Below, piece by piece: positions 54,051 to 63,624 of a stretch of 64,000 nucleotides of DNA (positions are counted from its first letter, which is position 1; each line of letters starts with the position of its first letter). A program made the translations under genes and the position numbers. Source of the DNA: Streptomyces sp. NBC_01224 (GTDB lineage Bacteria > Actinomycetota > Actinomycetes > Streptomycetales > Streptomycetaceae); the NCBI RefSeq assembly GCF_036002945.1, contig NZ_CP108529.1:1364001-1428000 (forward strand), written 5' to 3'. Below the pieces are notes generated by a model, which was given only the letters and a program-made list of their open reading frames with translations, had not been told where the DNA came from and searched no databases.

Positions 54051-54982
54051 ATCTGGGCGGCTCCCGGTGCGGCCGCCAGCATGTCCGCTTCGGGGTGCGG
54101 GTGGGGCTGTCCGTGGGGGATCTGCGGCTGCGCGGGAATGCGCGGAGCAGGGGCGGGCACGCCCGTCCTGGCAGTGCCGCCCGTCCTGGCCAGGTCGAGG
54201 ACGGCTCCGGCCAACCGGGATACGGCGTCGGGAACCTGACGGAAGCTCGGGAAGTCGTTGATGTCGACGATCACGGGGCCGTCGGGGCCGAGCACCACGT
54301 CGATGCCGTACAGATCGAGGCCGAAGACCGCTCCCACCTTCGCCGCCGCTGCGGCCACCTCGGCGGGCAGGGGGACGGCTCCCTCGTCGACCGGCCCGTC
54401 CGGGTGGAGCGGGGAGCGTCGCAAGGTCGCGTGGAACTCACCCGCGAGACAGTAGACCTTCAGGTCCGAACCGTGGTTGGGCACGTAGGGCTGGGCGATC
54501 AGTTGGCCCTCCCCCGCCTGCTCCGCATCGGCCAGATGCCCGGGATCCGGCACGAGCCGCACCCCGCGCCCCGAGCTGCCGTCGGCGGGCTTGACCACCA
54601 GGGGGAAGAGCTCCTCGGGGACATCCGCGAACAGCGTGGCCCTGGGTGCCGAATAGGTCACCGGAACCGGTAGCGCGTGCTGCCGCGCGATGACCGATGT
54701 GAGGACCTTGTCGCGCACCGCGCGGATCGACCGCGCATCGTTCACCGTGGTCAGGCCCACGGCCGCCGCGGCCTCCAGAAGGGTGAGCCCGGGGCCGCCG
54801 GACACGGTCTTGAGCACCCAGGCGTCATGGGTCCCCGCCCGCACCTCTTCCGAAATCCGCAGCAGCGAGCCGCCGGGGCGCACCACGTCCACCTGGTGTC
54901 CCCACGACGACAGTCGTCGGGCCACGTCAAGCGGCATGCCGTCATGCCGGTACAGCTCTTCGACGAGGAAGCAGAGCTTCAT
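54047..54982 (-). CDS. ATP-grasp ligase (second of a pair)
   Basis: 311 residues; GAGGGG lies about eight bases before the ATG. It shares the plan of its neighbour: LFPLVVKPADGSSGRGVRLV (ATP-binding loop, about 130-150), IAQPYVPNHGSDLKVY (lid) and VIVDINDFPSFR (metal site). A proline- and histidine-rich tail follows (PAPAPRIPAQPQIPHG region). The two proteins look distantly related to each other, suggesting duplication and then specialisation on two steps or a heteromeric ligase (inference). No precursor peptide, carrier protein or transporter is seen next to them. Confidence 0.85.
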   Translation of the reverse strand: MKLCFLVEELYRHDGMPLDVARRLSSWGHQVDVVRPGGSLLRISEEVRAGTHDAWVLKTVSGGPGLTLLEAAAAVGLTTVNDARSIRAVRDKVLTSVIARQHALPVPVTYSAPRATLFADVPEELFPLVVKPADGSSGRGVRLVPDPGHLADAEQAGEGQLIAQPYVPNHGSDLKVYCLAGEFHATLRRSPLHPDGPVDEGAVPLPAEVAAAAAKVGAVFGLDLYGIDVVLGPDGPVIVDINDFPSFRQVPDAVSRLAGAVLDLARTGGTARTGVPAPAPRIPAQPQIPHGQPHPHPEADMLAAAPGAAQI

Positions 54983-55579
54983 CCCAGTACCCCTCGGTGC
55001 CCCATGACTGATGAGGGCACAACGATGCCTTGCGGTGCTCTTCCGAACACCGCCAAAAGGGCAACGCTACGTCACGCCCGCCCCAAAGCAACGGCCACCG
55101 GGTGTTACTGATGGTGCGTTCCCTCATACAAACAGATCTTCGTCAGGCGTGGTCATGGAGTGGATGGCCTTGCACCGGCCGAGTCCTCCACCGGGTCACG
55201 GAGTACGGATCTGCCTTGAGGGGCCGACACCGTGGCGCGTACGGACCGCCCCGCGGGCGCGCCCGGGGTCACGAGAGAATGGGTCGGGTGAGGGGACGTC
55301 AGTACTGTCGTACGGTTCGCCGGGATCCTCACCGTCTGCATCAGCGCATACACGTGATGGGCCGCTCCCGAAGAGGGATGCGGCCCATCAGCTGCGCGGA
55401 CTGCGCGGTGATCGCGGCAGAGACCGCGGTGACCACCGCGCAGGCCCGTCGTCCGCGATTCGCACGCCTGGTGTCTGCCGGCCTTCGTCGGAAGAAGACG
55501 CCGCACAGCAACAGGACGTTCGCTCAGCGTGCCGTGAACAGCCCCGGGAACTCAGCGGTCTTCCGGCCGAGCTGATCCC
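54983..55579. other. Gap of about 600 bases; no supported gene
   Basis: Several short frames exist on both strands but none shows a family signature or a good ribosome-binding site. It holds the promoter side of the ATP-grasp pair and the downstream side of the MFS gene. Confidence 0.5.
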
Positions 55580-55615
55580 GCTGCCCCGGCGTCGACAGTG
55601 TCACGCCGGGGCAGC
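55580..55615 (-). terminator. Terminator of the MFS/nucleoside hydrolase operon
   Basis: GCTGCCCCGGCGT (55580-55592) pairs perfectly with ACGCCGGGGCAGC (55603-55615), with a ten-base loop. It begins nine bases past the MFS stop codon on the minus strand. Confidence 0.7.
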
Positions 55616-55623
55616 CGCAGCCG

Positions 55624-57075
55624 TCAGAGTCCGTCTTCCGCCGCCACCGGCTTGGGGATCAGGAAGGACGCCACGGTGGCGAGGCCCAGCATGACCACGC
55701 CGGCGATCATGCTGGCGACGTAGCCGTCGGGTGATGCCGGGTCGGCGGGCTGGACCGCCGTCTGGACCGCGTAGAGCGCCGCGAAACTGAGCCCGGCACC
55801 GAGGTTGAACGCACCGGCGTTCAACCCGGGCAGGAATCCGGGGTTCTCGCGCGGGGACAGCACGATACCGAGGCCGTTGAGCATGATGTTGCCCACGCCC
55901 GCGTAGGTGATGCCGACCAGTAGCGAGGCCACGAGCAGCAGGGCACGCGACGGGTCGCCCAGGGTGAAAATCATCAGGACGACGGAGGCGGCCGCGCCGA
56001 TCAGGCCCAGACGCAGGATGCGGCGGTAGCCGAAGGTGGCGGCGAGCCGGCCGGCGACGGGACCCATGGCGAGCCCGGCCAGCGCGTACGGCGTGAGCGT
56101 CCACCACGCGGACTGTTCGGCGGACATGCCGAGCCCGGCGTGAGCGTCCTGGGCGAACGCCGGGATCAGCCCGTTCATGACGGCGAACACGCCGGTCATG
56201 GTGAGCACGGTGGTCAGCAGCGTCGCCCAGGTCGCGCGCTGCCGCAGGTGCCGGGTTGCGACCAACGGATGCCCGCTCCTGCCCTCGGTCCGCCAGAACA
56301 GGGCGAAGGCGATCGCAGCAACGACGACAAGGACGGCGAAGAGCAGCCAGTTCGCGGCGCCGAGCTTTCCGGCCTCGTTCAGCGCGATCAGCAGTGCTCC
56401 GACCGAGACGACCAGGAGTGTGACGCCGGGCCAGTCCATCCGGGATGCGGCGGCCGCCTTGGACTCCGGAGTCATGGTGGCGACCAGAACCGTGGCGATC
56501 GCCGCCACTACGGCCATCACCCAGAACACCGAGGCGAAGCCGTGCTTGTCGGCGAGGAACCCGCCGGCGAGGGAGTCGACCCCGGCGATGCCACCGTTGA
56601 CGGCGGTGATCACGCCCAGCAGGGTGCCGTACTTCTTCGGCTCGGTGACCTCGACCCGCAGCATGATCAGGCACAGCGGCACCGTAGGCCCGGACACGCC
56701 CTGGATGATGCGGCCGACGAACAGCATCGGCACGTTCTGTGCCAGCGCGGCGACCACACAGCCGACCGCCATGAGCACCATCATCGCGACCAGCACCCGG
56801 CGGCGGCCGACGATATCGCCCAGCCTCGGCAGGAACAGCGAGAACAGGGCCGCCGAGGTGAAGAACGCGGTCTGAGTGAGCCCGATCTCGGCTGTAGTGG
56901 CGCCCAGACCGTCCTCGATGCTCTTCAGGGCCGGGCTGAGCATGCTGGCGTTCAGCTGGAAGGCGAAGCACGCCACGAGGAGCGCGGCGACCAGCACGCC
57001 CACCCGGACCGGACGCCGGTCGGTGACCGGCGGCGGCCCGCCCGGGACGGCTCTGGTACTGGCGAAGACGTTCAT
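55624..57075 (-). CDS. MFS transporter, probable nucleoside/sugar permease
   Basis: 483 residues with regularly spaced hydrophobic helices and the MFS motif A between helices 2 and 3 (GDIVGRRRVLV, about 84-94). The length suits a 12- to 14-helix carrier. Its start overlaps the nucleoside hydrolase stop by four bases (ATGA), so uptake of nucleosides is the natural inference; drug efflux is the alternative because the sequence also resembles DHA-type exporters. Confidence 0.88.
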   Translation of the reverse strand: MNVFASTRAVPGGPPPVTDRRPVRVGVLVAALLVACFAFQLNASMLSPALKSIEDGLGATTAEIGLTQTAFFTSAALFSLFLPRLGDIVGRRRVLVAMMVLMAVGCVVAALAQNVPMLFVGRIIQGVSGPTVPLCLIMLRVEVTEPKKYGTLLGVITAVNGGIAGVDSLAGGFLADKHGFASVFWVMAVVAAIATVLVATMTPESKAAAASRMDWPGVTLLVVSVGALLIALNEAGKLGAANWLLFAVLVVVAAIAFALFWRTEGRSGHPLVATRHLRQRATWATLLTTVLTMTGVFAVMNGLIPAFAQDAHAGLGMSAEQSAWWTLTPYALAGLAMGPVAGRLAATFGYRRILRLGLIGAAASVVLMIFTLGDPSRALLLVASLLVGITYAGVGNIMLNGLGIVLSPRENPGFLPGLNAGAFNLGAGLSFAALYAVQTAVQPADPASPDGYVASMIAGVVMLGLATVASFLIPKPVAAEDGL

Positions 57076-58019
57076 TCGGCGCCGTCACCGATCCGCGTCA
57101 GGGCGTCCACGACGAGGTCCCAGAAGCGCTCGTGGTCGAGCTTGACGGCGACCTGGGTGTGGCAGTCGGGCGGGGCGGGGGCCCGGAAGTCGGTCACGGT
57201 CATGCCGAGGGTCAGCCCGCCGGTGAGCTCGATGTCCACCGGGGCCTTGCGCACCGTCATGACGGTCGGGTCGATGACGTAGGCGACCGCGCACGGGTCG
57301 TGTACCGGAGGGTGCTCGAAGCCCTGCGACTCGAGGTAGGTGGCGCCGAAGAAGTCGAGGAGCTCGCCCACGAACGCGGCCGGCTTGGTGCCGACCGCGG
57401 CGATCTTCTTCCGCACCTCCGGGGTCGCGAGCGCCTGGTGGGTCAGGTCGAGACCCACCATGGTGACCGGCCAGCTCTCGTTGAAGACGATGTGCGCGGC
57501 CTCCGGGTCGATGATGATGTTGAACTCGGCGACCGCGCTCCAGTTGCCCTCGTGGTAGCCGCCGCCCATCAGCACGACCTCGCGGACGCGGGAGGCGATG
57601 CGCGGCTCCTTGCGTACGGCGAGCGCGATGTTGGTCAGGCCGGCCGTGGGGACGATGGTGATCTCGCCCGGCTCATGGGACATCACCGTGTCGATGATGA
57701 GGTCCACGGCGTGACGTCGGTCCAGCTCCAGGGTCGGTTCGGGCAGCGCCGGGCCGTCGAGTCCCGACTCGCCGTGGATCTCCGGCGCGGTCTCGATGGT
57801 CCGCACCAGCGGCCGCGGACATCCCGCGGCGAAGGGAATCCCGGTGATACCGGCGATACGCGCGACGGACAACGCGTTGCGCGTCACCTTCTCCAGCGTC
57901 TGGTTGCCGACCACGGTGGTCACGGCGACCAGATCCACATCCGGGTTCCCGTACGCCAGGAGCATGGCGATCGCGTCGTCATGCCCCGGGTCGCAGTCGA
58001 GGATGATCTTTCTGGCCAT
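57072..58019 (-). CDS. Ribonucleoside hydrolase (IunH family)
   Basis: 315 residues. The calcium-binding DCDPGHDDA motif is at residues 8-16, with the other family segments following (VLMGGGYHEGNWSAVAEFNI, HDPCAVAY). It splits purine or pyrimidine nucleosides into base and ribose. It heads a two-gene operon with the MFS carrier. The divergent LacI gene and the operator between them suggest induction by a nucleoside or ribose. Confidence 0.93.
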   Translation of the reverse strand: MARKIILDCDPGHDDAIAMLLAYGNPDVDLVAVTTVVGNQTLEKVTRNALSVARIAGITGIPFAAGCPRPLVRTIETAPEIHGESGLDGPALPEPTLELDRRHAVDLIIDTVMSHEPGEITIVPTAGLTNIALAVRKEPRIASRVREVVLMGGGYHEGNWSAVAEFNIIIDPEAAHIVFNESWPVTMVGLDLTHQALATPEVRKKIAAVGTKPAAFVGELLDFFGATYLESQGFEHPPVHDPCAVAYVIDPTVMTVRKAPVDIELTGGLTLGMTVTDFRAPAPPDCHTQVAVKLDHERFWDLVVDALTRIGDGAE

Positions 58020-58209
58020 CGGAAGAGCCCCTTCGCTCAGCTGAACAGTTTGAGATGGATCTCGGCCAGCGCCACAAAAGGGCTACTGCACAGAGTGCGC
58101 CGGCACGGTCCCCGACCGCCGTCGCGGCCCGCGCCGGCGTGCGGCGCCGACCCGCGGGCGGGCAGCGAGACGAACAGGTACCGCGCACTCTTCCTTGATC
58201 ACGCGGTGG

Positions 58210-58234
58210 GAAAACGATCTGGGAAATCGTTCTC
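58210..58234. promoter_or_regulatory. Palindromic operator for the LacI regulator
   Basis: GAAAACGAT (58210-58218) and ATCGTTCTC (58226-58234) form 9-base arms with one mismatch around a 7-base spacer. They lie in the 400-base gap between the divergent nucleoside hydrolase and LacI genes. AACG-type half sites are usual for LacI-family proteins. Confidence 0.6.
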
Positions 58235-58420
58235 CGAAGACTTTGCGCACCGACGCCCACGATGTCAATGGGTGAAGCCTTATCTCACGTTGTGACCCGT
58301 TTGGGGTGGCGGATCGCAGTCTGGGTGCGGGGAAAGGCCGGTGATAACGTTTGCCGCCTCCCCGCGGGCATCCGCCCGCTTCACGCGGCCGGACCAGACG
58401 AACAGGGCAGGCGATCCGAA

Positions 58421-59485
58421 GTGGCGGAAGTAACACTGCGAGACGTGGCTCGCCTGGCGGGCTGTTCCGTCGCCACGGTGTCCCGGGTGCTCGTCGGCAA
58501 CCGCCCGGTCGGCGCGGAAACCGCCCGGCGGGTACGCGCGGCCGCCGACAGTCTCGGCTACCGGCCCAACCACGTGGCCCGTGCCCTGCGCAGCCGCTCG
58601 ACAGGCACCATCGGCCTCGTCCTGCCGCAGATCACCAACCCGTTCTACCCCACTCTGGTGCGGGAGCTGACGCGCGCGCTGCACGTCCACGACCGTGCCG
58701 TGATTCTCGCCGACTGCGACGACGACCCGATGACCGAAGCGGCCCGGATCAACGCCTTGCTGGCCCGGCAGGTCGACGCCCTGTTGGTCGTCCCGGTCGA
58801 CGAGAAACGCAGCGTGGCCGCGGTGACCGACGCGGCGGCCCGGGTGCCGCTGGTACTGCTGGACCGAGGCTGCGGCCCCGGCGTCGCCGACTCCGTGGTC
58901 GTCGACAACGCCGCCGGCATAAAGCTCGTGCTGGACCACCTCGCGGCCGCGGGGCGTCGCCGTCTGTGCTTCGTCGGGGCGGCGGGCACCGCCTCGGCGG
59001 CAGTCGAACGCCGCGCCGCGTACGAGTCCGGCGCCGGCGCACTGGACCCGCGGGCGCCCGAACGTGTCGAACTCGGCGAATTCTCCGTCGAATGGGGGCG
59101 GGCCGCGGTGGACCGGGTCCGCGCGCACCGCCCGGACGCCATCGTCTGCGCCAACGACCTCATCGCCATCGGTGCGCTGCAACGACTGCGACAGCTGGGA
59201 GTGGACGTCCCGGGCGAGATCGCCGTCACCGGCTTCGACGACATCCCCATGGCGAGCCTCACCGACCCTGGCGTGACCACCGTCCGCCAACCCGTCGCCG
59301 AACTGGCCGCGGAAGCCGCCCGGTTGCTGGACCGGCGGCTGGCCGGAGAGAAGGCCGGCCCGAGCCGCACGGTACGACTCGGTCCGGAACTCTTCGTCCG
59401 CGGCTCCAGCACGACGGACTGCACCGGTCCGGCCGACGCCGCCCCGGCGTGGGCCCGGGAGCCTGCCGGAAAGCCGACGTCATGA
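58421..59485 (+). CDS. LacI-family transcriptional regulator
   Basis: 354 residues from the GTG at 58421. The LacI helix-turn-helix follows at once (VTLRDVARLAGCSVATVSRV, residues 4-23), then the hinge (YRPNHVARALRSRSTGTIGL) and the periplasmic-binding-protein-like sensor domain. An in-frame ATG at 58262 would add a 53-residue leader before the HTH, which the family lacks. It probably represses the divergent nucleoside hydrolase/MFS operon and itself. Confidence 0.93.
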   Translation: MAEVTLRDVARLAGCSVATVSRVLVGNRPVGAETARRVRAAADSLGYRPNHVARALRSRSTGTIGLVLPQITNPFYPTLVRELTRALHVHDRAVILADCDDDPMTEAARINALLARQVDALLVVPVDEKRSVAAVTDAAARVPLVLLDRGCGPGVADSVVVDNAAGIKLVLDHLAAAGRRRLCFVGAAGTASAAVERRAAYESGAGALDPRAPERVELGEFSVEWGRAAVDRVRAHRPDAIVCANDLIAIGALQRLRQLGVDVPGEIAVTGFDDIPMASLTDPGVTTVRQPVAELAAEAARLLDRRLAGEKAGPSRTVRLGPELFVRGSSTTDCTGPADAAPAWAREPAGKPTS

Positions 59486-59589
59486 CCGTGGCCGGCGCCT
59501 GGGGTTGACCGTTCACAATCGGCGTCGTGATCCACAGAGTCCGTGAACGGCTTCAGTCTGCCGAATCAGGCTCCCCGCGCCCGCCCCTG

Positions 59590-59765
59590 CGGATCGCCCG
59601 CCCACGACGCGTTCTCGCTCGCCGACGGCGCACTGTGCGCCAACGCCGTGCAGCACGGACACGTCCCGGGGCGGGACTTACGCGTCCGCCTGACGGAGAC
59701 GGACGGCGGGGGTGCTCCGTATCGAGATATCCGACAGCCGCACCGGGGGTAAACCCGACGGACCC
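59590..59765 (+). pseudogene. Remnant of a RsbW-like ATP-binding (HATPase_c_2) protein
   Basis: LADGALCANAVQHGHVPGRD then LRVRLTETDGG matches the SELVTNAVRHGxVPGRD region of Streptomyces anti-sigma-type ATPases. The expected continuation VLRIEISDSRTG appears one frame over, so there is a frameshift near 59710. Both ends are missing. Confidence 0.7.
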
Positions 59766-59899
59766 GGTTCATCGACGCCCGACCGGAGGGTCCACGCCGG
59801 CTCGGCCCCACTCACGCGCGTGTGAGGTAGGCGCGTTCCTCGGAGCCGAGGTGCGTATCCTGCCTACTCCGCTGCGGAGTTGGCTGTGCATGAGGAATC

Positions 59900-61579
59900 A
59901 TGCCGTTCATGGCTCAGCTCGAAGCACGCGAAGTGCCACTTCACAAAGTCTTCTGCAGCGACTACGACTTCCGCATCCCCGAGTACCAGCGCCCCTACGC
60001 GTGGGAGACCGAGCAGGCCGAACAGCTGCTTGCCGACCTGGAGGAAGCGCTCCTCCGCGGCAACGGAGAGCCCTACTTCCTCGGCTCCCTGGTGCTTGTC
60101 AAGGACAGCCGTGCCGCCGAAGCCGATGTCATCGACGGTCAGCAGCGGCTGACGACATTGACCATCCTGCTGGCCGTGCTGCGTGATCTGGCTCAGCAGC
60201 AGGACGTAGTGACCAACCTTGTGGCGATGATCTCCGAGCCCGGGAACACCGTCCTGGGGCTGAAGGCCAAGCCCCGGCTCACTCTGCGTCGTCGGGACGC
60301 CGACTTCTTCCACCAGCACATTCAGACCCTTGGTTCCATCAGGACGCTCCTGGCGCTGAACCCGCACAACCTGAAGACCGATGCGCAGAGGGCTCTCCAG
60401 GCCAATGCGAGGGTCCTGAACACGGCGCTCACGACCTGGTCCGACGAGCAGCGGCTCGCACTGTGCACGCTGATGGGTGTCCAGACATTCCTCGTCGCGG
60501 TCAGCACTCCTGATCTGGACAGTGCCCACCGGATCTTCAGCGTCATGAACTCCCGAGGTCTTGATCTGTCGCCTGCGGACATCTTCAAGGCTCAGATCAT
60601 CGGTGAGATCGACGATGAGGCCTCGAAGACGTATGCCACGCGGTGGGAGGACGCAGAGGAAAGCCTCGGCCGCGAGGACTTCTCCGACCTCTTTCTCCAC
60701 ATCCGCATGATCTTCTCCGGCGAGCGGGCCCGGCAGGAGCTGCTCAAGGAGTTCCAGACACAGGTCCTGGTTCACTACAAGCAGGGACGGGCGAGGGAGT
60801 TCGTCGACGAGGTCCTTGTCCCCTATGCCGAGGCATTCGCCGTGATCCGGGACAAGACATACTCCGCCGGCGACGGGTCTGCGCAGGTCAATCTGTGGTT
60901 CCGTCGACTACTGCAACTGGACAACAACGACTGGTGGCCGGCTGCGCTTTGGGCGCTGCGCCACCATGGAGACGATCCGGTGTGGCTGGGTTCGTTCTCC
61001 CAGGCCCTGGAGCGCCTCGCCGCAAGCATGTTCATCCGTCGTGTGTACACCACTCCCCGCGTGCTTCGCTTCGCCGAACTACTCAAGGAGCTAACAGCAG
61101 GAAGGGGGCTCGACGCCCCTTCCCTCGAGCTGACCGAAGTGGAACGGGAAGAGACTCTTCGTCGCCTCGACGGTGATGTCTATTACGAGACCAGAACGCG
61201 TCGGTACATCCTGCTGCGGCTCGATGAGTTGGTCGCTGAGGAGGATGTCGTGGCGACGTACGACTCACCGCGTATCACTGTCGAGCACGTGCTTCCCCAG
61301 AATCCGGACCTCGCATCGCAGTGGCGGGCGGACTTCACCGAAAGCGAGCGTGCGAGGTGGACACACAAGCTTGCCAATCTGGTGTTGCTCAGCCGCACGA
61401 AGAACTCCCAGGCCCAGAACCTCGACTTCACCGTCAAGAAGGAGCGATACCTCAGGCGGGGCGTCGTCACATTTCCTCTGACCACGCAGGTTCTGGGACA
61501 GGACACCTGGACACCGGAACACCTGGAGAAGCGACAGGCGGAACTCCTCGGCCTGCTCACCACTGCGTGGCGGCTGTAG
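59900..61579 (+). CDS. GmrSD-type restriction enzyme (DUF262-DUF1524 fusion)
   Basis: 559 residues. The N-terminal DUF262 domain shows IPEYQRPYAWE (about 27-37) and IDGQQRLTTL (about 78-87), its nucleotide-binding/hydrolysis motifs. The C-terminal DUF1524 domain carries an HNH-type nuclease signature: VEHVLPQN near 460, then KLANLVLLS with conserved Asn, and a closing K..Y segment. GmrSD proteins are type IV restriction enzymes that cut DNA with modified cytosines, so the likely role is phage defence. The ATG at 59900 has GAGG four bases before it. It stands alone between decayed genes. Single-polypeptide S-D fusion is common in the family. Confidence 0.9.
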   Translation: MPFMAQLEAREVPLHKVFCSDYDFRIPEYQRPYAWETEQAEQLLADLEEALLRGNGEPYFLGSLVLVKDSRAAEADVIDGQQRLTTLTILLAVLRDLAQQQDVVTNLVAMISEPGNTVLGLKAKPRLTLRRRDADFFHQHIQTLGSIRTLLALNPHNLKTDAQRALQANARVLNTALTTWSDEQRLALCTLMGVQTFLVAVSTPDLDSAHRIFSVMNSRGLDLSPADIFKAQIIGEIDDEASKTYATRWEDAEESLGREDFSDLFLHIRMIFSGERARQELLKEFQTQVLVHYKQGRAREFVDEVLVPYAEAFAVIRDKTYSAGDGSAQVNLWFRRLLQLDNNDWWPAALWALRHHGDDPVWLGSFSQALERLAASMFIRRVYTTPRVLRFAELLKELTAGRGLDAPSLELTEVEREETLRRLDGDVYYETRTRRYILLRLDELVAEEDVVATYDSPRITVEHVLPQNPDLASQWRADFTESERARWTHKLANLVLLSRTKNSQAQNLDFTVKKERYLRRGVVTFPLTTQVLGQDTWTPEHLEKRQAELLGLLTTAWRL

Positions 61580-61612
61580 CCGGCCACTCGGTGTCCGGAA
61601 CACCGGGACTTG

Positions 61613-62060
61613 CTTGCCGAGCGACGCTCGACCCGCGATCTGCTGCGCAACCCGAGCCAGACCAGCGCACACCGTGTACTCGTGGATCTGGGGCTGCTGC
61701 CGAACTACGGCCTGGCCGACACGGTGACGACACTGGAGGGCACGCTCCACAGGAAGGAGACCGGTGACCCCGCCGGGGGAGATCCCGAGTCCGATCCGAC
61801 CAGCACCCACCGCAGCGAGGTCCGTGATGACGAGCGCTCCCGCAAGCTCGCCCCGACCGAACTGGCCCCGGGCAACAGCTTCTACGTCAACGGCTACAGG
61901 CATGTCGCGCGCCTGGACATCGGCAGTCCGGAGCGGCGCGCCTGGTCGGTGTAGCGGCTCTGCCCCGCCTGCGGCTACGCGCAGACCACGGACGCCCGGA
62001 CAGATACGTCACCGTGTCCCCGCTGCGCTTCGCGGGAGATCGGGCGGCAGCCGTACGTCG
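61613..62060 (+). pseudogene. Decayed DUF1998-type helicase-associated gene
   Basis: The frame reads VDLGLLPNYGLADTVTTLEG, later RKLAPTELAPGNSFYVNGYR and LDIGSPERRAWSV, then TAG (61952-61954), and continues in frame as RLCPACGYAQT...CPRC, a two-CxxC zinc site. The stop falls where the family pattern has Trp, so TGG to TAG is the likely lesion. Such regions occur in large DEAD/DEAH helicases, several of which are in defence islands. The front of the gene is missing. Confidence 0.7.
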
Positions 62061-62275
62061 TGACCGGTTGCCACCCCGGGTATTCACAGGGGCGGCGCGG
62101 GTCCAGCAGTTCCGTCGAGCACCTCGGCGAAATAAGGGACTCCGGCCCGGCAAGCCAGGTCGGCCAGGCGCGGGCCGGTCGAGATGGGCACGCCCACGTC
62201 ACAGATCAGCACCCCGTCGCCCCGGTCCGACTCGGCCGCGCCCGGCCGGACAACGGTTGAGCATTCCTGCCTTCT

Positions 62276-63196
62276 TCACAGCGCGGAGACTTCCTCCGCG
62301 CTCGGGTAGGACTCCTGCGCGCCCTGCCGGGTGACGGCCGCCGCACCGACCCTGACGGCGAACGCGGCGGCCTCGGCGAGTTGCTCTCCCAGGCCGAGCC
62401 GCCAGGCCAGGGCGGCGGTGAACGCATCGCCCGCCCCCGTCGTGTCCACAGCCTCGACCTTGGGGCTCGGTACGGGTACGACGTCACCCGTACGGCCGTC
62501 GGCGACGAGCGCGCCCGCCGCACCCAGCGTGACCACGACCGACTGCGGGCCGAGCTTCAGCAGTGCTCGCGCCCACTCCTGAGGCGTGGCGCCGGCGGCT
62601 TCCCCCAGCATGTAGCGCGCCTCGTGCTCGTTGACGACCAAGGGGTCGCAGGCGGCCAGCACGTGATCGGGCAGGGGTGCGGGCGGGGACGGGTTCAGGA
62701 CCAGCCGGGTACCGGGTGACATGACACCGGCCACCTCGGCAACCGTCTCCAGCGGAATCTCCAGCTGTACGGACACGACCCGCGCCGCCTCGAAGAGAGG
62801 TCCGGCCGCCCGGATGTCCTCCGGGGTCAGCCGGGCATTGGCCCCCGGCGACACCACGATGCTGTTGTCGCCGGAGGGGTCCACGGTGATCAGCGCGACT
62901 CCGGTCGGTGCCCCGCCCACGAGGACGCCCTCGGTGTCCACCCCGGCCGCCCGCTGCGATTCGAGCAGCAGGCGGCCGTGGGCGTCATCGCCGACCCGTG
63001 CCAGCAGCGCAGTGACGGCCCCGAGGCGGGCGGCGGCCACCGCCTGGTTTCCTCCCTTGCCGCCCGGGTGGACGGCAAGATCGGAACCGAGCACGGTCTC
63101 ACCGGGTGCCGGACGGCGTTCGACACCGATGACCAGGTCGGCGTTGGCCGAGCCCACAACCAGCAGGTCGTACTTGTGGTGGTCGTTGACGTGCAT
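62276..63196 (-). CDS. rbsK: Ribokinase
   Basis: 306 residues from the ATG at 63196 (AGGAA five bases upstream). PfkB-family motifs: the GGKGGNQAVAAARLGA sugar-binding segment near residue 45 and the DTTGAGDAFTAALAW anion-hole/catalytic-Asp segment near 250. It phosphorylates ribose to ribose 5-phosphate. It is the last and apparently only intact gene of a ribose operon. Ribose released by the nearby nucleoside hydrolase would be a substrate (inference). Confidence 0.94.
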   Translation of the reverse strand: MHVNDHHKYDLLVVGSANADLVIGVERRPAPGETVLGSDLAVHPGGKGGNQAVAAARLGAVTALLARVGDDAHGRLLLESQRAAGVDTEGVLVGGAPTGVALITVDPSGDNSIVVSPGANARLTPEDIRAAGPLFEAARVVSVQLEIPLETVAEVAGVMSPGTRLVLNPSPPAPLPDHVLAACDPLVVNEHEARYMLGEAAGATPQEWARALLKLGPQSVVVTLGAAGALVADGRTGDVVPVPSPKVEAVDTTGAGDAFTAALAWRLGLGEQLAEAAAFAVRVGAAAVTRQGAQESYPSAEEVSAL

Positions 63197-63239
63197 TGTT
63201 CCTGCTTTCCGAGATCGGACGCTGCTCAGGCACTGTTCG

Positions 63240-63624
63240 GGAGAAGTCGGCGACATTCTTCTCGGTGACTACCTTGAACCGGCACCTTCACCATGCTATC
63301 GACCTTCTTGCCCTCTGCGGCCCGCACCGCTTTCTGCACGGCGATCTTGCCCAGTTCCTTCGGCTGCGACTTCGGCCGCCTTCGCCTCCGTCTGGGCGCC
63401 CGCCTTCATCTGTACGAAGAAGGGGCTGTTGAGCATGGACAGCGACATGCCCGCCTTCGTGTTGCCGCCGGGCGAGCCGGAGTTGGAGTAGGCGTGATCA
63501 GAACGCACGCGTCGAGGCTGAGCGCCTTGGCGATCTCCACCATCTCCAGCCGGGCGATGCCCAGTTCGCGCGCCTTGGCCTTGCGTACGCCTTCGATGCG
63601 CAGCAACTCGCCCTGGCTGCTCAC
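63240..63624 (-). pseudogene. Collapsed ribose ABC transporter (rbsA and rbsB fragments)
   Basis: A GTG at 63624 overlapping the LacI stop starts VSSQGELLRIEGVRK, the RbsA N-terminus, which jumps directly to KARELGIARLEMVEIAKALS, its middle. About 63495 another frame reads GGNTKAGMSLSMLNSPFFVQ, the mature start of RbsB. Then QPKELGKIAVQKAVRAAEG, near the RbsB end, appears with a further frameshift before VVTEKNVADF. RbsC is absent. Several deletions and frameshifts have reduced over 3 kb to under 400 bases. Confidence 0.8.

Noticed and set aside
55011..55694. Plus-strand open frames between the ATP-grasp and MFS genes
   Set aside because: Composition is typical of non-coding GC-rich DNA; one runs through the terminator hairpin and into the MFS gene.
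58262..58420. Earlier ATG for the LacI regulator
   Set aside because: It would place 53 residues before the helix-turn-helix, which LacI proteins lack.
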